A stretch of DNA of 6,717 nucleotides from DASYHS01 sp035998295 (GCF_035998295.1 NZ_DASYHS010000289.1:1-6717), one strand, 5' to 3'; shown: positions 1-6,371, numbered from the stretch's first letter. The notes: generated from the sequence alone by a model not told the origin. Made by a program: numbers and translations.

Positions 1-285
1 GGCGTCGTGGTTGCCGTGCAGCAGGAACACCGGGATCGCGTGCTCGCCGAGGCGCGCGGCCTGGCGGGCGAAGAACAGGCCGGTATTGAAGTCGCGCCAG
101 TCGCCGTCGTAGAGGTCCCCCGCGATCACGACGAAGTCGGCCGCCTCCTCCACCGCGAGGTCGACGAGTGCTTCGAAGGCACGCCGGGCGGCGGCGCGCA
201 GACGGTCGACCGGCGCCCCCTCATAGGCCGAGAGCCCGACCAGCGGGCTGTCGAGATGGATGTCGGCAGCGTGGATGAACTTCAT
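1..285 (-). CDS. SbcD/YhaO-like metallophosphoesterase (DNA repair exonuclease family), 3' end cut by the window edge
   Basis: Only the first 95 codons are present. The protein begins MKFIHAADIHLDSP and shows three calcineurin-type metal-binding motifs in order: D8-x-H10, GDLYD at 56-60 and GNHD at 91-94. These ligands hold two metal ions (usually Mn) in phosphoesterases. The opening 'HAADIHLDSPL' is typical of the SbcD/Mre11-like DNA exonuclease branch (YhaO type) rather than of protein phosphatases or cyclic-nucleotide esterases. Family members are cytoplasmic nucleases, often encoded just before an SbcC/YhaN-like AAA ATPase; that partner would lie beyond position 1 and cannot be seen. The ATG is supported by a GGAG at 297-300 (minus strand), 11 nt upstream. 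The gene follows arfB on the same strand after a 139-nt gap, so it may have its own promoter. The family is confident; the exact substrate is inferred. Confidence 0.88.
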   Translation of the reverse strand, partial: MKFIHAADIHLDSPLVGLSAYEGAPVDRLRAAARRAFEALVDLAVEEAADFVVIAGDLYDGDWRDFNTGLFFARQAARLGEHAIPVFLLHGNHDA

Positions 286-387
286 TGCGGCGACCGCTCC
301 GGGCGAACGAAAGGAAGGCTCCGCCGTGGCGCGGTCGCGAAGCTAGCATGCCGCGGGAGGAAGAAGACAGGGCATCGTGACCGGCTT

Positions 388-404
388 CGGCCCTCGCCGG
401 GCCG
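388..404 (-). terminator. GC-only hairpin after arfB, possible weak terminator
   Basis: A perfect inverted repeat (CGGCCC, 5-nt loop, GGGCCG) starts about 20 nt past the arfB stop. All six stem pairs are G:C. No U-run follows directly on the minus strand; the nearest pyrimidine-rich stretch (TCTTCTTCC type, plus 361-371) is 15-25 nt further on. It could attenuate or end the helicase-arfB transcript, but in DNA this GC-rich such hairpins arise often by chance. The rest of the 286-424 gap holds no other clear signal. Confidence 0.3.
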
Positions 405-424
405 CCGCGATCGCCCACAGGCGC

Positions 425-847
425 CTAATCCTGTGCACCCGGATACTGCCGGCCCCGCTTCACCTCGGCCCGCTTGGCCTTCCCTTCCAGCCGCCGTTGC
501 TTCGCCCCGTAGGACGGTTTGGTCGGCCGGCGGGTTTTCGGGACCACGGTGGCGTCGCGGATCAGGTCGATCAGCCGCTCCCGCACGTCCTCGCGATTCC
601 TCAGCTGGGACCGGTACCGATCCCCGACGATTATCAGGACCCCGGACGAGCTCATGCGGGAGCCCGCGAGCTTGACCAGCCGGGCCTTCACGTCGGGCGG
701 AAGGTTCGGAGACCCGGCGACGTCGAACCTCAGTTGAACCGCCGTCTCGGTCTTGTTGACATGCTGCCCTCCCGGACCCGAGGCGCGGACGAACTCCTCC
801 TGGAGCTCGCTTTCATCCAGGGAGATCAGGTGGGTGACCCGGATCAT
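425..847 (-). CDS. arfB: Alternative ribosome-rescue factor ArfB (peptidyl-tRNA hydrolase, YaeJ/ICT1 family)
   Basis: This 140-residue protein matches the length of E. coli ArfB (YaeJ). Residues 1-100 form a release-factor catalytic domain with the GGQ motif at 26-28 in the context SGPGGQHVNKTETAV; the Gln coordinates hydrolysis of the peptidyl-tRNA ester. There is no stop-codon-recognition domain. Residues 103-132 form a Lys/Arg-rich tail (KTRRPTKPSYGAKQRRLEG..), the part that in this family enters the empty mRNA channel of ribosomes stalled without a stop codon. It acts on the 70S ribosome in the cytoplasm as a backup to tmRNA. The start is well set by TAGGAGG at 854-860 (minus strand), 6 nt before the ATG. 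It sits 21 nt downstream of the Suv3-like helicase stop, so the two are very likely one operon. Generic class-I release factors are excluded by size and missing domains. Confidence 0.96.
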   Translation of the reverse strand: MIRVTHLISLDESELQEEFVRASGPGGQHVNKTETAVQLRFDVAGSPNLPPDVKARLVKLAGSRMSSSGVLIIVGDRYRSQLRNREDVRERLIDLIRDATVVPKTRRPTKPSYGAKQRRLEGKAKRAEVKRGRQYPGAQD

Positions 848-853
848 GGCAGG

Positions 854-860
854 CCTCCTA
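854..860 (-). promoter_or_regulatory. Strong Shine-Dalgarno of arfB
   Basis: TAGGAGG on the minus strand lies 6 nt before the arfB ATG, inside the 21-nt gap after the helicase stop codon. It fixes the arfB start and suggests efficient independent initiation on a shared transcript. Confidence 0.75.
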
Positions 861-868
861 CCGGCGCC

Positions 869-3103
869 TCAGGGCCTGCCGCGTCCGCGGCGAAAGCCGC
901 CGCGCGCGGGCCGGGCTGGCGCTTCCCCGTGCCGGCCGGGACGCGGGCCGGGCGCCGCCGGTGCGGCTTCGCCGGCGCGCCGCGGGCCGCCGCGCGCGGG
1001 CCGGGCGGCGCGGTCGCGCGCGAAGCACTCGTCGCAGACCCGGAACCGGTGCGTCGGCTTCAGCCGCGCGCCGCACGACGAGCAGGCGCGCGGCAGCGAG
1101 CGGGCGGCGAGCGTGCGCTCGATGAAGCCGTTCACCTGCTGCCGGCGCTCCTGGCACAGGTCCATCTCCGGATAGGCGTCCGGGAAGCGGTAGGCGAGCC
1201 ACGCATAGGCCGTGAGGTCCTTCACCGACTTCTCGGCCGCCTCCAGCTCGACGTCGGTGCCGGTGTCTCGGACGTAGCGCTCGCCGAAATCGGGAGCCGG
1301 GTTCGGCCGCCCCCGGCCCTGGTTGATGGCCCATTGCCGCAGCAGGCGGATCTGGTTGGCGTCGCGCACGTCGATGGGGCAGCGCGAGAGCATGTCGCGC
1401 ACGGCGAGCGGCAGCTTCGCCCCGTCGACCGCGATCGCCGCCTGGATGCGGCCTTCCAGGTCGGTCATCCGGAAGGTCTGGTGCGCGCGCAGCAGCTCCT
1501 GCCCGGCCGTGCGCAGCACCTTCGCCAGGCTGTCGGTCTCCAGCTCGCGGGCGATGGCCTCGACATGGATCAGGTTCGGGGAGATCCAGGGCCGCGGGTC
1601 CTCGGGTGCCGGCGGCGGCGAGGTGAGCGCGCGGCGCACCGGGCCGATGTTCTCGCCCTCGAGCACGGCGACCCGGCCTTCCTCGTGCATGCCGAAACGG
1701 CCGGCGCGACCGCCGATCTGGCGGATCTCCGAGCTGGTCAGCTCGCGCTCCTGCCGCCCGTCGAACTTGCGCGTCGTCGACAGCACGATGCGCGCGATCG
1801 GCAGGTTCAGGCCCATGCCGATCGCGTCCGTCGCGACCAGCACCTCGGCCTGGCCCTCGCGGAAGCGCCGCGCCTCGGCGCGCCGCACTTCCGGCGACAG
1901 CGCGCCGTAGATCACCGCGACGGGGTGGCCGCGCTGCAGCAGGGCGGCGCGCAGCGCGTGGACGTCACGCCGGGAGAAGGCGACGAGCGCATCCGCGCGG
2001 CGCACGTCGTCCAGGGCGACCCGTTCCTCCTGGACGCGCAGCGGCGACTTGCGGGTGAACTCGACGATCTCCAGCTCCTCGCCGATCGCGTCCGCGATCC
2101 GCCGCACATAGGGGATCGCGTCGGCCGAGCCGGTCATGATGATCTCGGAAGCCGCCATGCCGGCGACCGCCTGGGTCCAGGCCCAGCCCCGGTCCGGGTC
2201 GCCGATCATCTGGATCTCGTCGATGACGCAGGCCCCCATGACGCGGCCGGTGTTCGCCATCTCGATCGTCGAGGACACGAAGGCGGCGCCCGGCCGCACG
2301 TCCCGCTCCTCGCCGGTGATCAGCGTGCAGGGACGGCCGCGCGCCTCGATCGCCTCCTGGCCTTCGAGCGCCAGCAGCCGCAGCGGCGCCAGGTAGGCGC
2401 CGTCGGCCATCTCGCAGAGCCGGTCCATCGCCGCGTGGGTCTTGCCGGAATTGGTCGGGCCGACGAACAGGCGGAGCTTGCGCAGCATGGCGCGGGCGGC
2501 GGCGAAGCTGTCGAGATAGACGCCCAGGCCCGACGCGGTCTCGAGCGCCGTGCGCCGGACCTTGACCCCCGCCCGGGCGGCGGCGGCGGCGAACGCCTCC
2601 TCCATGGCGTCGAGCACGGTCTCCAGGCGCGGCGTGCGCCCGCCGAAGCCGAGCACGCGCTGGAGCTGGTCGGCGAACTCGCGCGGCCGCCACGCGTCGC
2701 CGAACGCGCCCGCCCGCTCCGACACGGTGGCGACCCAGTCGTCGATGCGCCCATAGGCCTCGTCCAGGCGCCCGGACTCGCGGCACGCCGCCTTGAAGCG
2801 CTTGGCGAAGGCCCTGACCTCCGGCCGGCCGACCCCTTCCGGCACCGACAGCCGCGCCATCAGCTCGGCCTCGACGTCCGGGATCGGCCCCACCGCCGCG
2901 CGGAACCGGACCTTGAGCTTGTGCTTGTCCGCGCCGGGGATCGTGATCTCGTGCGTGCCCGCGATCGACCAGCGGGCCGGGACCGCATCGATCTCCGCAT
3001 CGATGCCGTCGCCGCGGACGGCGCCGACGATCGCCCTCAGGACGTCGCGGCGGTCCGGCAAATCGGACTCCTCGGGCGGGAATGGGGTATCGTCATCCGT
3101 CAT
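869..3103 (-). CDS. Suv3-family ATP-dependent RNA helicase with zinc ribbon and Arg/Gly-rich tail
   Basis: This 744-residue superfamily 2 helicase closely resembles mitochondrial SUV3. After a less conserved N-terminal region (about 1-205), the first RecA domain carries motif I GPTNSGKT (215-222), the block YLAPLRLLALEGQE (237-250), TGEER (263-267) and motif II DEIQ (295-298) followed by GWAWT. The second RecA domain has VIYGALSPE (398-406), VATDAIGMGLNLP (423-435) and motif VI QIGGRAGRF (462-470). Residues about 618-668 match the conserved Suv3 C-terminal block (LEAAEKSVKDLTAYAWLAYRF...). Beyond the usual core it adds a four-cysteine zinc ribbon (C674, C677, C690, C693) and a 50-residue Arg/Gly/Pro/Ala tail. 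SUV3 unwinds RNA for 3'-5' decay with PNPase in mitochondria; a similar role here is inferred. The start is backed by AGGA at 3111-3114, 7 nt upstream. It is the first gene of a unit with arfB and diverges from the amidase gene. Confidence 0.93.
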   Translation of the reverse strand: MTDDDTPFPPEESDLPDRRDVLRAIVGAVRGDGIDAEIDAVPARWSIAGTHEITIPGADKHKLKVRFRAAVGPIPDVEAELMARLSVPEGVGRPEVRAFAKRFKAACRESGRLDEAYGRIDDWVATVSERAGAFGDAWRPREFADQLQRVLGFGGRTPRLETVLDAMEEAFAAAAARAGVKVRRTALETASGLGVYLDSFAAARAMLRKLRLFVGPTNSGKTHAAMDRLCEMADGAYLAPLRLLALEGQEAIEARGRPCTLITGEERDVRPGAAFVSSTIEMANTGRVMGACVIDEIQMIGDPDRGWAWTQAVAGMAASEIIMTGSADAIPYVRRIADAIGEELEIVEFTRKSPLRVQEERVALDDVRRADALVAFSRRDVHALRAALLQRGHPVAVIYGALSPEVRRAEARRFREGQAEVLVATDAIGMGLNLPIARIVLSTTRKFDGRQERELTSSEIRQIGGRAGRFGMHEEGRVAVLEGENIGPVRRALTSPPPAPEDPRPWISPNLIHVEAIARELETDSLAKVLRTAGQELLRAHQTFRMTDLEGRIQAAIAVDGAKLPLAVRDMLSRCPIDVRDANQIRLLRQWAINQGRGRPNPAPDFGERYVRDTGTDVELEAAEKSVKDLTAYAWLAYRFPDAYPEMDLCQERRQQVNGFIERTLAARSLPRACSSCGARLKPTHRFRVCDECFARDRAARPARGGPRRAGEAAPAAPGPRPGRHGEAPARPARGGFRRGRGRP
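896..916 (-). repeat. 21-nt exact direct repeat, copy A (helicase tail)
   Basis: This stretch is identical to 986-1006, with a 90-nt (30-codon) period, in frame. On the minus strand each copy encodes ARPARGG, at helicase residues 730-736 for this copy. The flanking bases differ (895 A versus 985 G; 917 T versus 1007 G). It looks like a past in-frame duplication in a low-complexity tail, although convergent codon choice in GC-rich Arg/Ala/Gly sequence could also give it. Confidence 0.75.
986..1006 (-). repeat. 21-nt exact direct repeat, copy B (helicase tail)
   Basis: Second copy of the repeat at 896-916, encoding ARPARGG at residues 700-706, a few residues past the zinc ribbon. With copy A it gives the tail two RGG-like basic patches 30 residues apart. 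Confidence 0.75.
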
Positions 3104-3222
3104 GATGCGTTCCTAGGTGCGCGCCGCGGGTCCGGTAATCAACCGGAATCGACGGTAATTGCACCACGGGCTTCGATTTCGGCTGCGAATCGGACCCCGA
3201 GAAGCGAAAGGAGGACGGTTCG
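3104..3222. promoter_or_regulatory. Divergent intergenic region between the helicase and amidase genes, with short repeats
   Basis: These 119 nt must hold the promoters for the helicase (minus) and amidase (plus). The sequence is locally richer in A/T than the genes. Visible elements are a direct repeat CGGTAAT at 3133-3139 and 3153-3159 (20-nt period, about two helical turns), an inverted repeat TCCGG-N7-CCGGA at 3131-3147 that overlaps the first copy, and an inverted repeat CGATT-N9-AATCG at 3174-3192. I could not place convincing -35/-10 pairs on either strand. The ends carry the ribosome-binding sites: AGGA at 3111-3114 (minus) and AAGGAGG at 3208-3214 (plus). Regulation by a protein bound to these repeats is inference only. 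Confidence 0.45.
3208..3214 (+). promoter_or_regulatory. Strong Shine-Dalgarno of the amidase gene
   Basis: AAGGAGG lies 8 nt before the ATG at 3223. It supports that start over the in-frame ATG at 3238 (M6). Confidence 0.75.
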
Positions 3223-4641
3223 ATGACGGATGCGGCGATGCTGACGGCGACGGAGCTGCTCGACCTCTACCGGGCGCACCGGCTGTCGCCCGTGGAGGCG
3301 ACGCGCGCGGCACTCGACCGCATCGCGCGGGACAATGCCGTCGTGAACGCCTTCTCGCTCGTGGACGAGGAAGGCGCGCTCGCGGCGGCGCGCGAGTCGG
3401 AGCGGCGCTGGCAGGCGGGCCGGCCGATCGGCCGCCTCGACGGCGTCCCCGCCTCGGTCAAGGAACTCCTGCTCGCGCGCGGCTGGCCTACGCGGCGCGG
3501 CTCGCTGACCATCGATCCGGACCAGCCCTGGGAGCACGACGCGCCGAGCGTGGCGCGGCTGCGCGAGCACGGCGCCGTGCTGCTCGGCATGACGACGACG
3601 CCGGAACGGGGCTGGAAGGGCGTGACGGACAGCCCGCTGACCGGGATCACCCGCAACCCCTGGAACACCGACACGACGCCGGGAGGGTCGAGCGGCGGCG
3701 CCGCCGTCGCGGCCGCGCTCGGCATGGGGGCGCTGCATATCGGGACAGACGGCGGCGGCTCGATCCGCATCCCGGCCGCCTTCACCGGCGTCTTCGGGCT
3801 GAAGCCGACCTACGGCCGGGTGCCGGCCTGGCCGCTGAGCCCGTTCGGCGACGTCTCCCATCTGGGGCCGATCACCCGCAGCGTCGCCGACGCGGCCCTG
3901 ATGCTGACGGTGCTGTCGGAACCCGACGCGCGCGACTGGCAGGCCCTGCCGCCCGACCGGCGCGACTGGCGCGTCGGGCTCGACGACGGCGTTCACGGGC
4001 TGCGCATCGCCTGGAGCCCGGCCTTCGGCGGCGCCGTCGTCGATCCGGAGGTGGCGGAGATCGCCGCCGCCGCCGCCGCCGCGTTCGGGGAGCTGGGAGC
4101 CGAGGTCGTGCGGGAGGACCCGGAGATCGAACCGACGCACGAGATCTTCCGGCGCATCTGGTACAGCGGCGCCGTCGGCGCGCTCGCCGGCATCCCCGAG
4201 GAACGCCGCGCCGACATCGACCCCGGCCTGGCCGAGATCGCGCGCGAGGGGGCCGCGATCCCCCATGTCGACCATCTGGAGGCCGGGCTCGCCCGCGGCC
4301 GGCTCGGCCTGGCGATGTCGCTGTTCCTCGACCGCTACGACCTGCTGCTGACGCCGGCGCTGCCGATCCCCGCCTTCGCCGCGGGCCGGGAGGTGCCGGA
4401 CGGCAGCGGGATGCGGCGGTGGACGGAATGGACCCGGTTCTCCTACCCCTTCAACCTAACCCAGCAGCCGGCGGCGTCGGTGCCCTGCGGCCTCACGGCG
4501 GCCGGCCTGCCGGTCGGGCTGCAGATCGTCGGGCCGCGCCACGGCGAGGCGCTGGTGCTGAGGGCGGCCCGCGCCTTCGAGGCGAGGCATCCCTTCGCGT
4601 TCCCGGGCGAGCCGCGCACCCCCGGCCGAAGCCCGGCGTGA
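3223..4641 (+). CDS. Amidase-signature family hydrolase
   Basis: This 472-residue protein, the usual length for the family, should hydrolyse a carboxamide or related C-N bond. The Ser-cisSer-Lys triad can be assigned: K80 in GVPASVKELL, cis-Ser S156 in the loop GGSSGG (154-159), and nucleophile S180 in GTDGGGSIRIPAAFTG. The 24-residue gap between the two serines matches the family. The glycine/alanine-rich signature core runs from about 150 to 200 and continues into FGLKPTYGRVP. The C-terminal part has the conserved TQQPAASVPCG and LPVGLQIVGP segments (about 413-437). There is no signal peptide, so it is likely cytoplasmic. No gatB or gatC lies nearby, so a GatA role in Gln-tRNA amidotransfer is unlikely; GatA-like, aryl-amide and urea-derivative amidases all share this fold and the substrate cannot be read. 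A seven-alanine run (281-287) is encoded mostly by GCC repeats. The start is set by AAGGAGG 8 nt upstream. Confidence 0.93.
   Translation: MTDAAMLTATELLDLYRAHRLSPVEATRAALDRIARDNAVVNAFSLVDEEGALAAARESERRWQAGRPIGRLDGVPASVKELLLARGWPTRRGSLTIDPDQPWEHDAPSVARLREHGAVLLGMTTTPERGWKGVTDSPLTGITRNPWNTDTTPGGSSGGAAVAAALGMGALHIGTDGGGSIRIPAAFTGVFGLKPTYGRVPAWPLSPFGDVSHLGPITRSVADAALMLTVLSEPDARDWQALPPDRRDWRVGLDDGVHGLRIAWSPAFGGAVVDPEVAEIAAAAAAAFGELGAEVVREDPEIEPTHEIFRRIWYSGAVGALAGIPEERRADIDPGLAEIAREGAAIPHVDHLEAGLARGRLGLAMSLFLDRYDLLLTPALPIPAFAAGREVPDGSGMRRWTEWTRFSYPFNLTQQPAASVPCGLTAAGLPVGLQIVGPRHGEALVLRAARAFEARHPFAFPGEPRTPGRSPA
4063..4080 (+). repeat. (GCC)6 triplet run inside the amidase gene
   Basis: Six tandem GCC codons followed by GCG encode Ala281-Ala287 in a predicted helix between the catalytic core and the C-terminal part. 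Such runs can slip in replication, but this one is in frame and probably harmless. Confidence 0.6.
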
Positions 4642-4664
4642 CCGGCGCACGAGGGCGAGTGCGC

Positions 4665-4693
4665 TTGCGCGGCGGGTGGGAGGCTACTACAAC
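4665..4693 (+). promoter_or_regulatory. Candidate promoter for the EamA transporter
   Basis: TTGCGC (4665-4670), a 17-nt spacer and TACAAC (4688-4693) form a weak sigma-70-like pair in the 82-nt gap between the amidase and transporter genes. A transcript start near 4700 would leave a short leader before the ATG at 4724. The -35 matches consensus at only its first three bases, so the transporter may instead rely on readthrough from the amidase gene. Confidence 0.25.
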
Positions 4694-4723
4694 CACGTCC
4701 CATACCATCGGACGACCGGACGC

Positions 4724-5674
4724 ATGACCGAGAATCGCCCCGACGGCTCGGCCCCGGACGGCTGGGCCTACCTGATGCTGTTCATCGCCCCGGTCCTGAT
4801 GGCGAGCAACATGCTCGCCGCCCGCTGGATCGAGGGCAGCATCCCGGCCGTCTCCCTCGCGTTCTGGCGCTGGGCGCTGACGCTGGTCGTGCTCGCCCCC
4901 TTCGTCGCGGGCGGGCTGTGGCGCCGCCGGGCGCTGCTCGCGGCGGAATGGCGGACGGTGCTCGTGCTCGGCGCGCTCGGGATGGGAGTGTGCGGGCCGC
5001 CGGTCTATCTCGGCGCGCAGACGACGACCGCGACCAATATCGGCATGATCTACGCCTCGACGCCGATCCTGATCGTGCTGCTGGCGCGGCTGTTCTGGGG
5101 CGCGCCGGTCTCGCCGACGAAGGCGGCGGGGATCGCGCTGTGCCTGGCCGGCGTCGTCACCATCATCGCCCGGGGCGACCCGTCGGTCCTGCTGTCGCTT
5201 TCATTCGCGCCGGGCGACCTGTGGATCGTGTTCGCAGCACTCGGCTGGGCGCTCTATTCGGTCCTGCTGCGCTACCGGCCGAGCCGGCTGCCGCTGACCG
5301 AGCGGTTCGCGGCCATCGTGCTGGGCGGCGTCGTGTGCATGCTGCCCTTCTACGCCGCCGAGATGGCGCTCGGGCACTGGCCGCCCGCCACGCTGGAGAC
5401 CGCGGGCATCATGGTCTTCCTGGCCCTGGTGCCGGGGCTCGCCGCCTATCTCCTCTACGGGCGCCTCGTGGCGCAGCTCGGCGCGCAGCGCACGGGGATG
5501 CTGATGTATCTGGTCCCCCTGTACAACGCCGGCCTCGCCTATCTCCTGCTGGCGGAGATGCCGCAGCTGTTCCACGTCGCCGGGGCGGCGCTGATCCTGC
5601 CGGGCCTGTACCTCGCGACCCGCAGCGAGCCCGCGCCGGCCCCGGCCGCCCTGGACCGGGCCGCCGCGGACTGA
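4724..5674 (+). CDS. EamA/DMT-superfamily membrane transporter
   Basis: This 316-residue integral membrane protein has about ten hydrophobic segments (roughly 14-34, 42-63, 78-96, 102-122, 131-149, 165-183, 193-214, 226-248, 256-277, 283-298). They are arranged as two EamA halves, about 14-150 and 165-300, the duplicated pattern of the 10-TMS drug/metabolite transporters. Family hallmarks include LAFWRWALTLVVLAPF near 45-60, TTATNIGMIYASTPILIVLLA near 100-121 at the end of the first half, and RTGMLMYLVPLYNAGLAYLLLAE near 256-278 in the second. These proteins typically export metabolites or amino acids from the inner membrane; the substrate is unknown. I chose ATG 4724 over an in-frame GTG at 4676 because the extra 16 residues (GGYYNHVPYH..) are polar, look unlike a DMT N-terminus and overlap the candidate promoter. 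The ribosome-binding site is weak for either start. The C-terminal tail is Ala/Pro-rich. The gene ends 3 nt from the convergent reductase-like gene. Confidence 0.93.
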   Translation: MTENRPDGSAPDGWAYLMLFIAPVLMASNMLAARWIEGSIPAVSLAFWRWALTLVVLAPFVAGGLWRRRALLAAEWRTVLVLGALGMGVCGPPVYLGAQTTTATNIGMIYASTPILIVLLARLFWGAPVSPTKAAGIALCLAGVVTIIARGDPSVLLSLSFAPGDLWIVFAALGWALYSVLLRYRPSRLPLTERFAAIVLGGVVCMLPFYAAEMALGHWPPATLETAGIMVFLALVPGLAAYLLYGRLVAQLGAQRTGMLMYLVPLYNAGLAYLLLAEMPQLFHVAGAALILPGLYLATRSEPAPAPAALDRAAAD

Positions 5675-5677
5675 GGC

Positions 5678-6364
5678 TCAGGCGAGGCTCCTGCGCCGCT
5701 CGATTTCCGAATCGCTGGGGGTCTCGGGCGCGAAGGAGCCGGCTATGACGTCGCCCGCACGCTCGTAGCCGACGATCAGCACGCCGCTCGGCGAGGTCGC
5801 CGACCGCGTGAGCCTGAAGGCGGCCGGCATCGTGCCGTCGCCGAACAGGCGCTTTCCCCGGCCCAGCACGAGCGGATAGACGAGCAGCCGGAACTCGTCG
5901 ATCAGGTCATTGGCCAGCAGCGTCTGGACCAGCACGCCGCTGCCCTGGACCAGAAGGTCCGGGCCGTCCCCCTTCTTCAGGTCCCGCAGCGCCGAGACGA
6001 CGTCGCTGCCCAGAGGCCGGCTGTTCTCCCAGGACAGCGTGTCGGGCGAATGCGTGGCGACATACTTGGTCGCGGCGTTGAAGGTCCTGGCGATGTCGCT
6101 GATCAAGCAGTCGAAGGTGCTCGCCGCGGGGTCGGCCTCCACGTAAGGCCAGTGGGCGGCGAAGATGTCGTAGGTCTTGCGGCCGAGCAGAAGGTCGAAC
6201 GGCGCGGAGAAGCCTTCGGCCTGGGCGGCGGCGATCGCGTCGTCCCAATGGGCCGCGGCCCAGCCGCCATGGGCGAAACCGCCGGTCGGGTCCTCGTCCG
6301 GGCCGCCGGGCGCCTGCATCACGCCGTCGAGGCTGACGAACGCCGCGGCTACGATCCTTCTCAT
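5678..6364 (-). CDS. Dihydrofolate reductase-like (RibD C-terminal domain) family protein
   Basis: This 228-residue single-domain protein has the DHFR/RibD-C fold signature. It opens with RRIVAAAFVSLDGVMQAPGG, where SLDG (11-14) is the family mark after the first strand, followed by FDLLLGRKTYDIFAAHWP (56-73). A nucleotide-binding-like segment then reads DLLVQGSGVLVQTLLANDLIDEFRLLVYPLVLGRGKRLF (136-174). Relatives are NAD(P)H-dependent reductases of unknown substrate (YyaP/YwjB type), not the folate or riboflavin enzymes themselves; no deaminase domain is present. It is cytoplasmic. I chose ATG 6364 because GAGGGAG at 6372-6378 lies 7 nt upstream and homology begins at MRRIVAA. The open frame runs up to 6490, but those 42 residues look like leader and would overlap the palindromic operator. 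It diverges from an ArsR-type regulator gene and is probably under its control. The C-terminal 20 residues (SDSEIERRRSLA end) are charged and not part of the core. Confidence 0.92.
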   Translation of the reverse strand: MRRIVAAAFVSLDGVMQAPGGPDEDPTGGFAHGGWAAAHWDDAIAAAQAEGFSAPFDLLLGRKTYDIFAAHWPYVEADPAASTFDCLISDIARTFNAATKYVATHSPDTLSWENSRPLGSDVVSALRDLKKGDGPDLLVQGSGVLVQTLLANDLIDEFRLLVYPLVLGRGKRLFGDGTMPAAFRLTRSATSPSGVLIVGYERAGDVIAGSFAPETPSDSEIERRRSLA

Positions 6365-6371
6365 CGAACTG

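Noticed and set aside
7..675. 222-codon plus-strand frame at the left edge
   Set aside because: It runs antisense to the phosphoesterase and arfB, has no domain, and ends in low-complexity Arg/Ser/Pro sequence.
377..3226. Very long open frame (949 codons) on the plus strand opposite arfB and the helicase
   Set aside because: Both minus-strand genes have clear families, motifs and ribosome-binding sites. The antisense translation is Arg/Ala/Gly/His/Asp-rich with no recognisable domain, as expected for the complement of GC-rich codons. No suitable Shine-Dalgarno was seen at its start.
3139..4275. 378-codon minus-strand frame opposite the amidase
   Set aside because: It is a shadow of the amidase: low-complexity Arg/Ala/Gly composition, no domain, and it conflicts with a gene whose catalytic triad is intact.
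3223..4641. Amidase as GatA of the tRNA amidotransferase
   Set aside because: No gatB or gatC neighbour is present, and the family contains many stand-alone amidases with the same triad; the evidence does not favour GatA.
4676..4723. N-terminal GTG extension of the transporter
   Set aside because: The 16 extra polar residues do not resemble a DMT N-terminus and lie over the candidate promoter; ATG 4724 gives the usual length.
3159..4727. 522-codon plus-strand frame overlapping the amidase in another frame
   Set aside because: Arg/Gly-rich translation without motifs; the amidase frame has the full signature and a strong Shine-Dalgarno.
4918..5748. 276-codon plus-strand frame overlapping the transporter
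   Set aside because: The product is Arg/Ala/Gly-rich and not hydrophobic; the overlapping EamA frame has ten membrane segments in family order.
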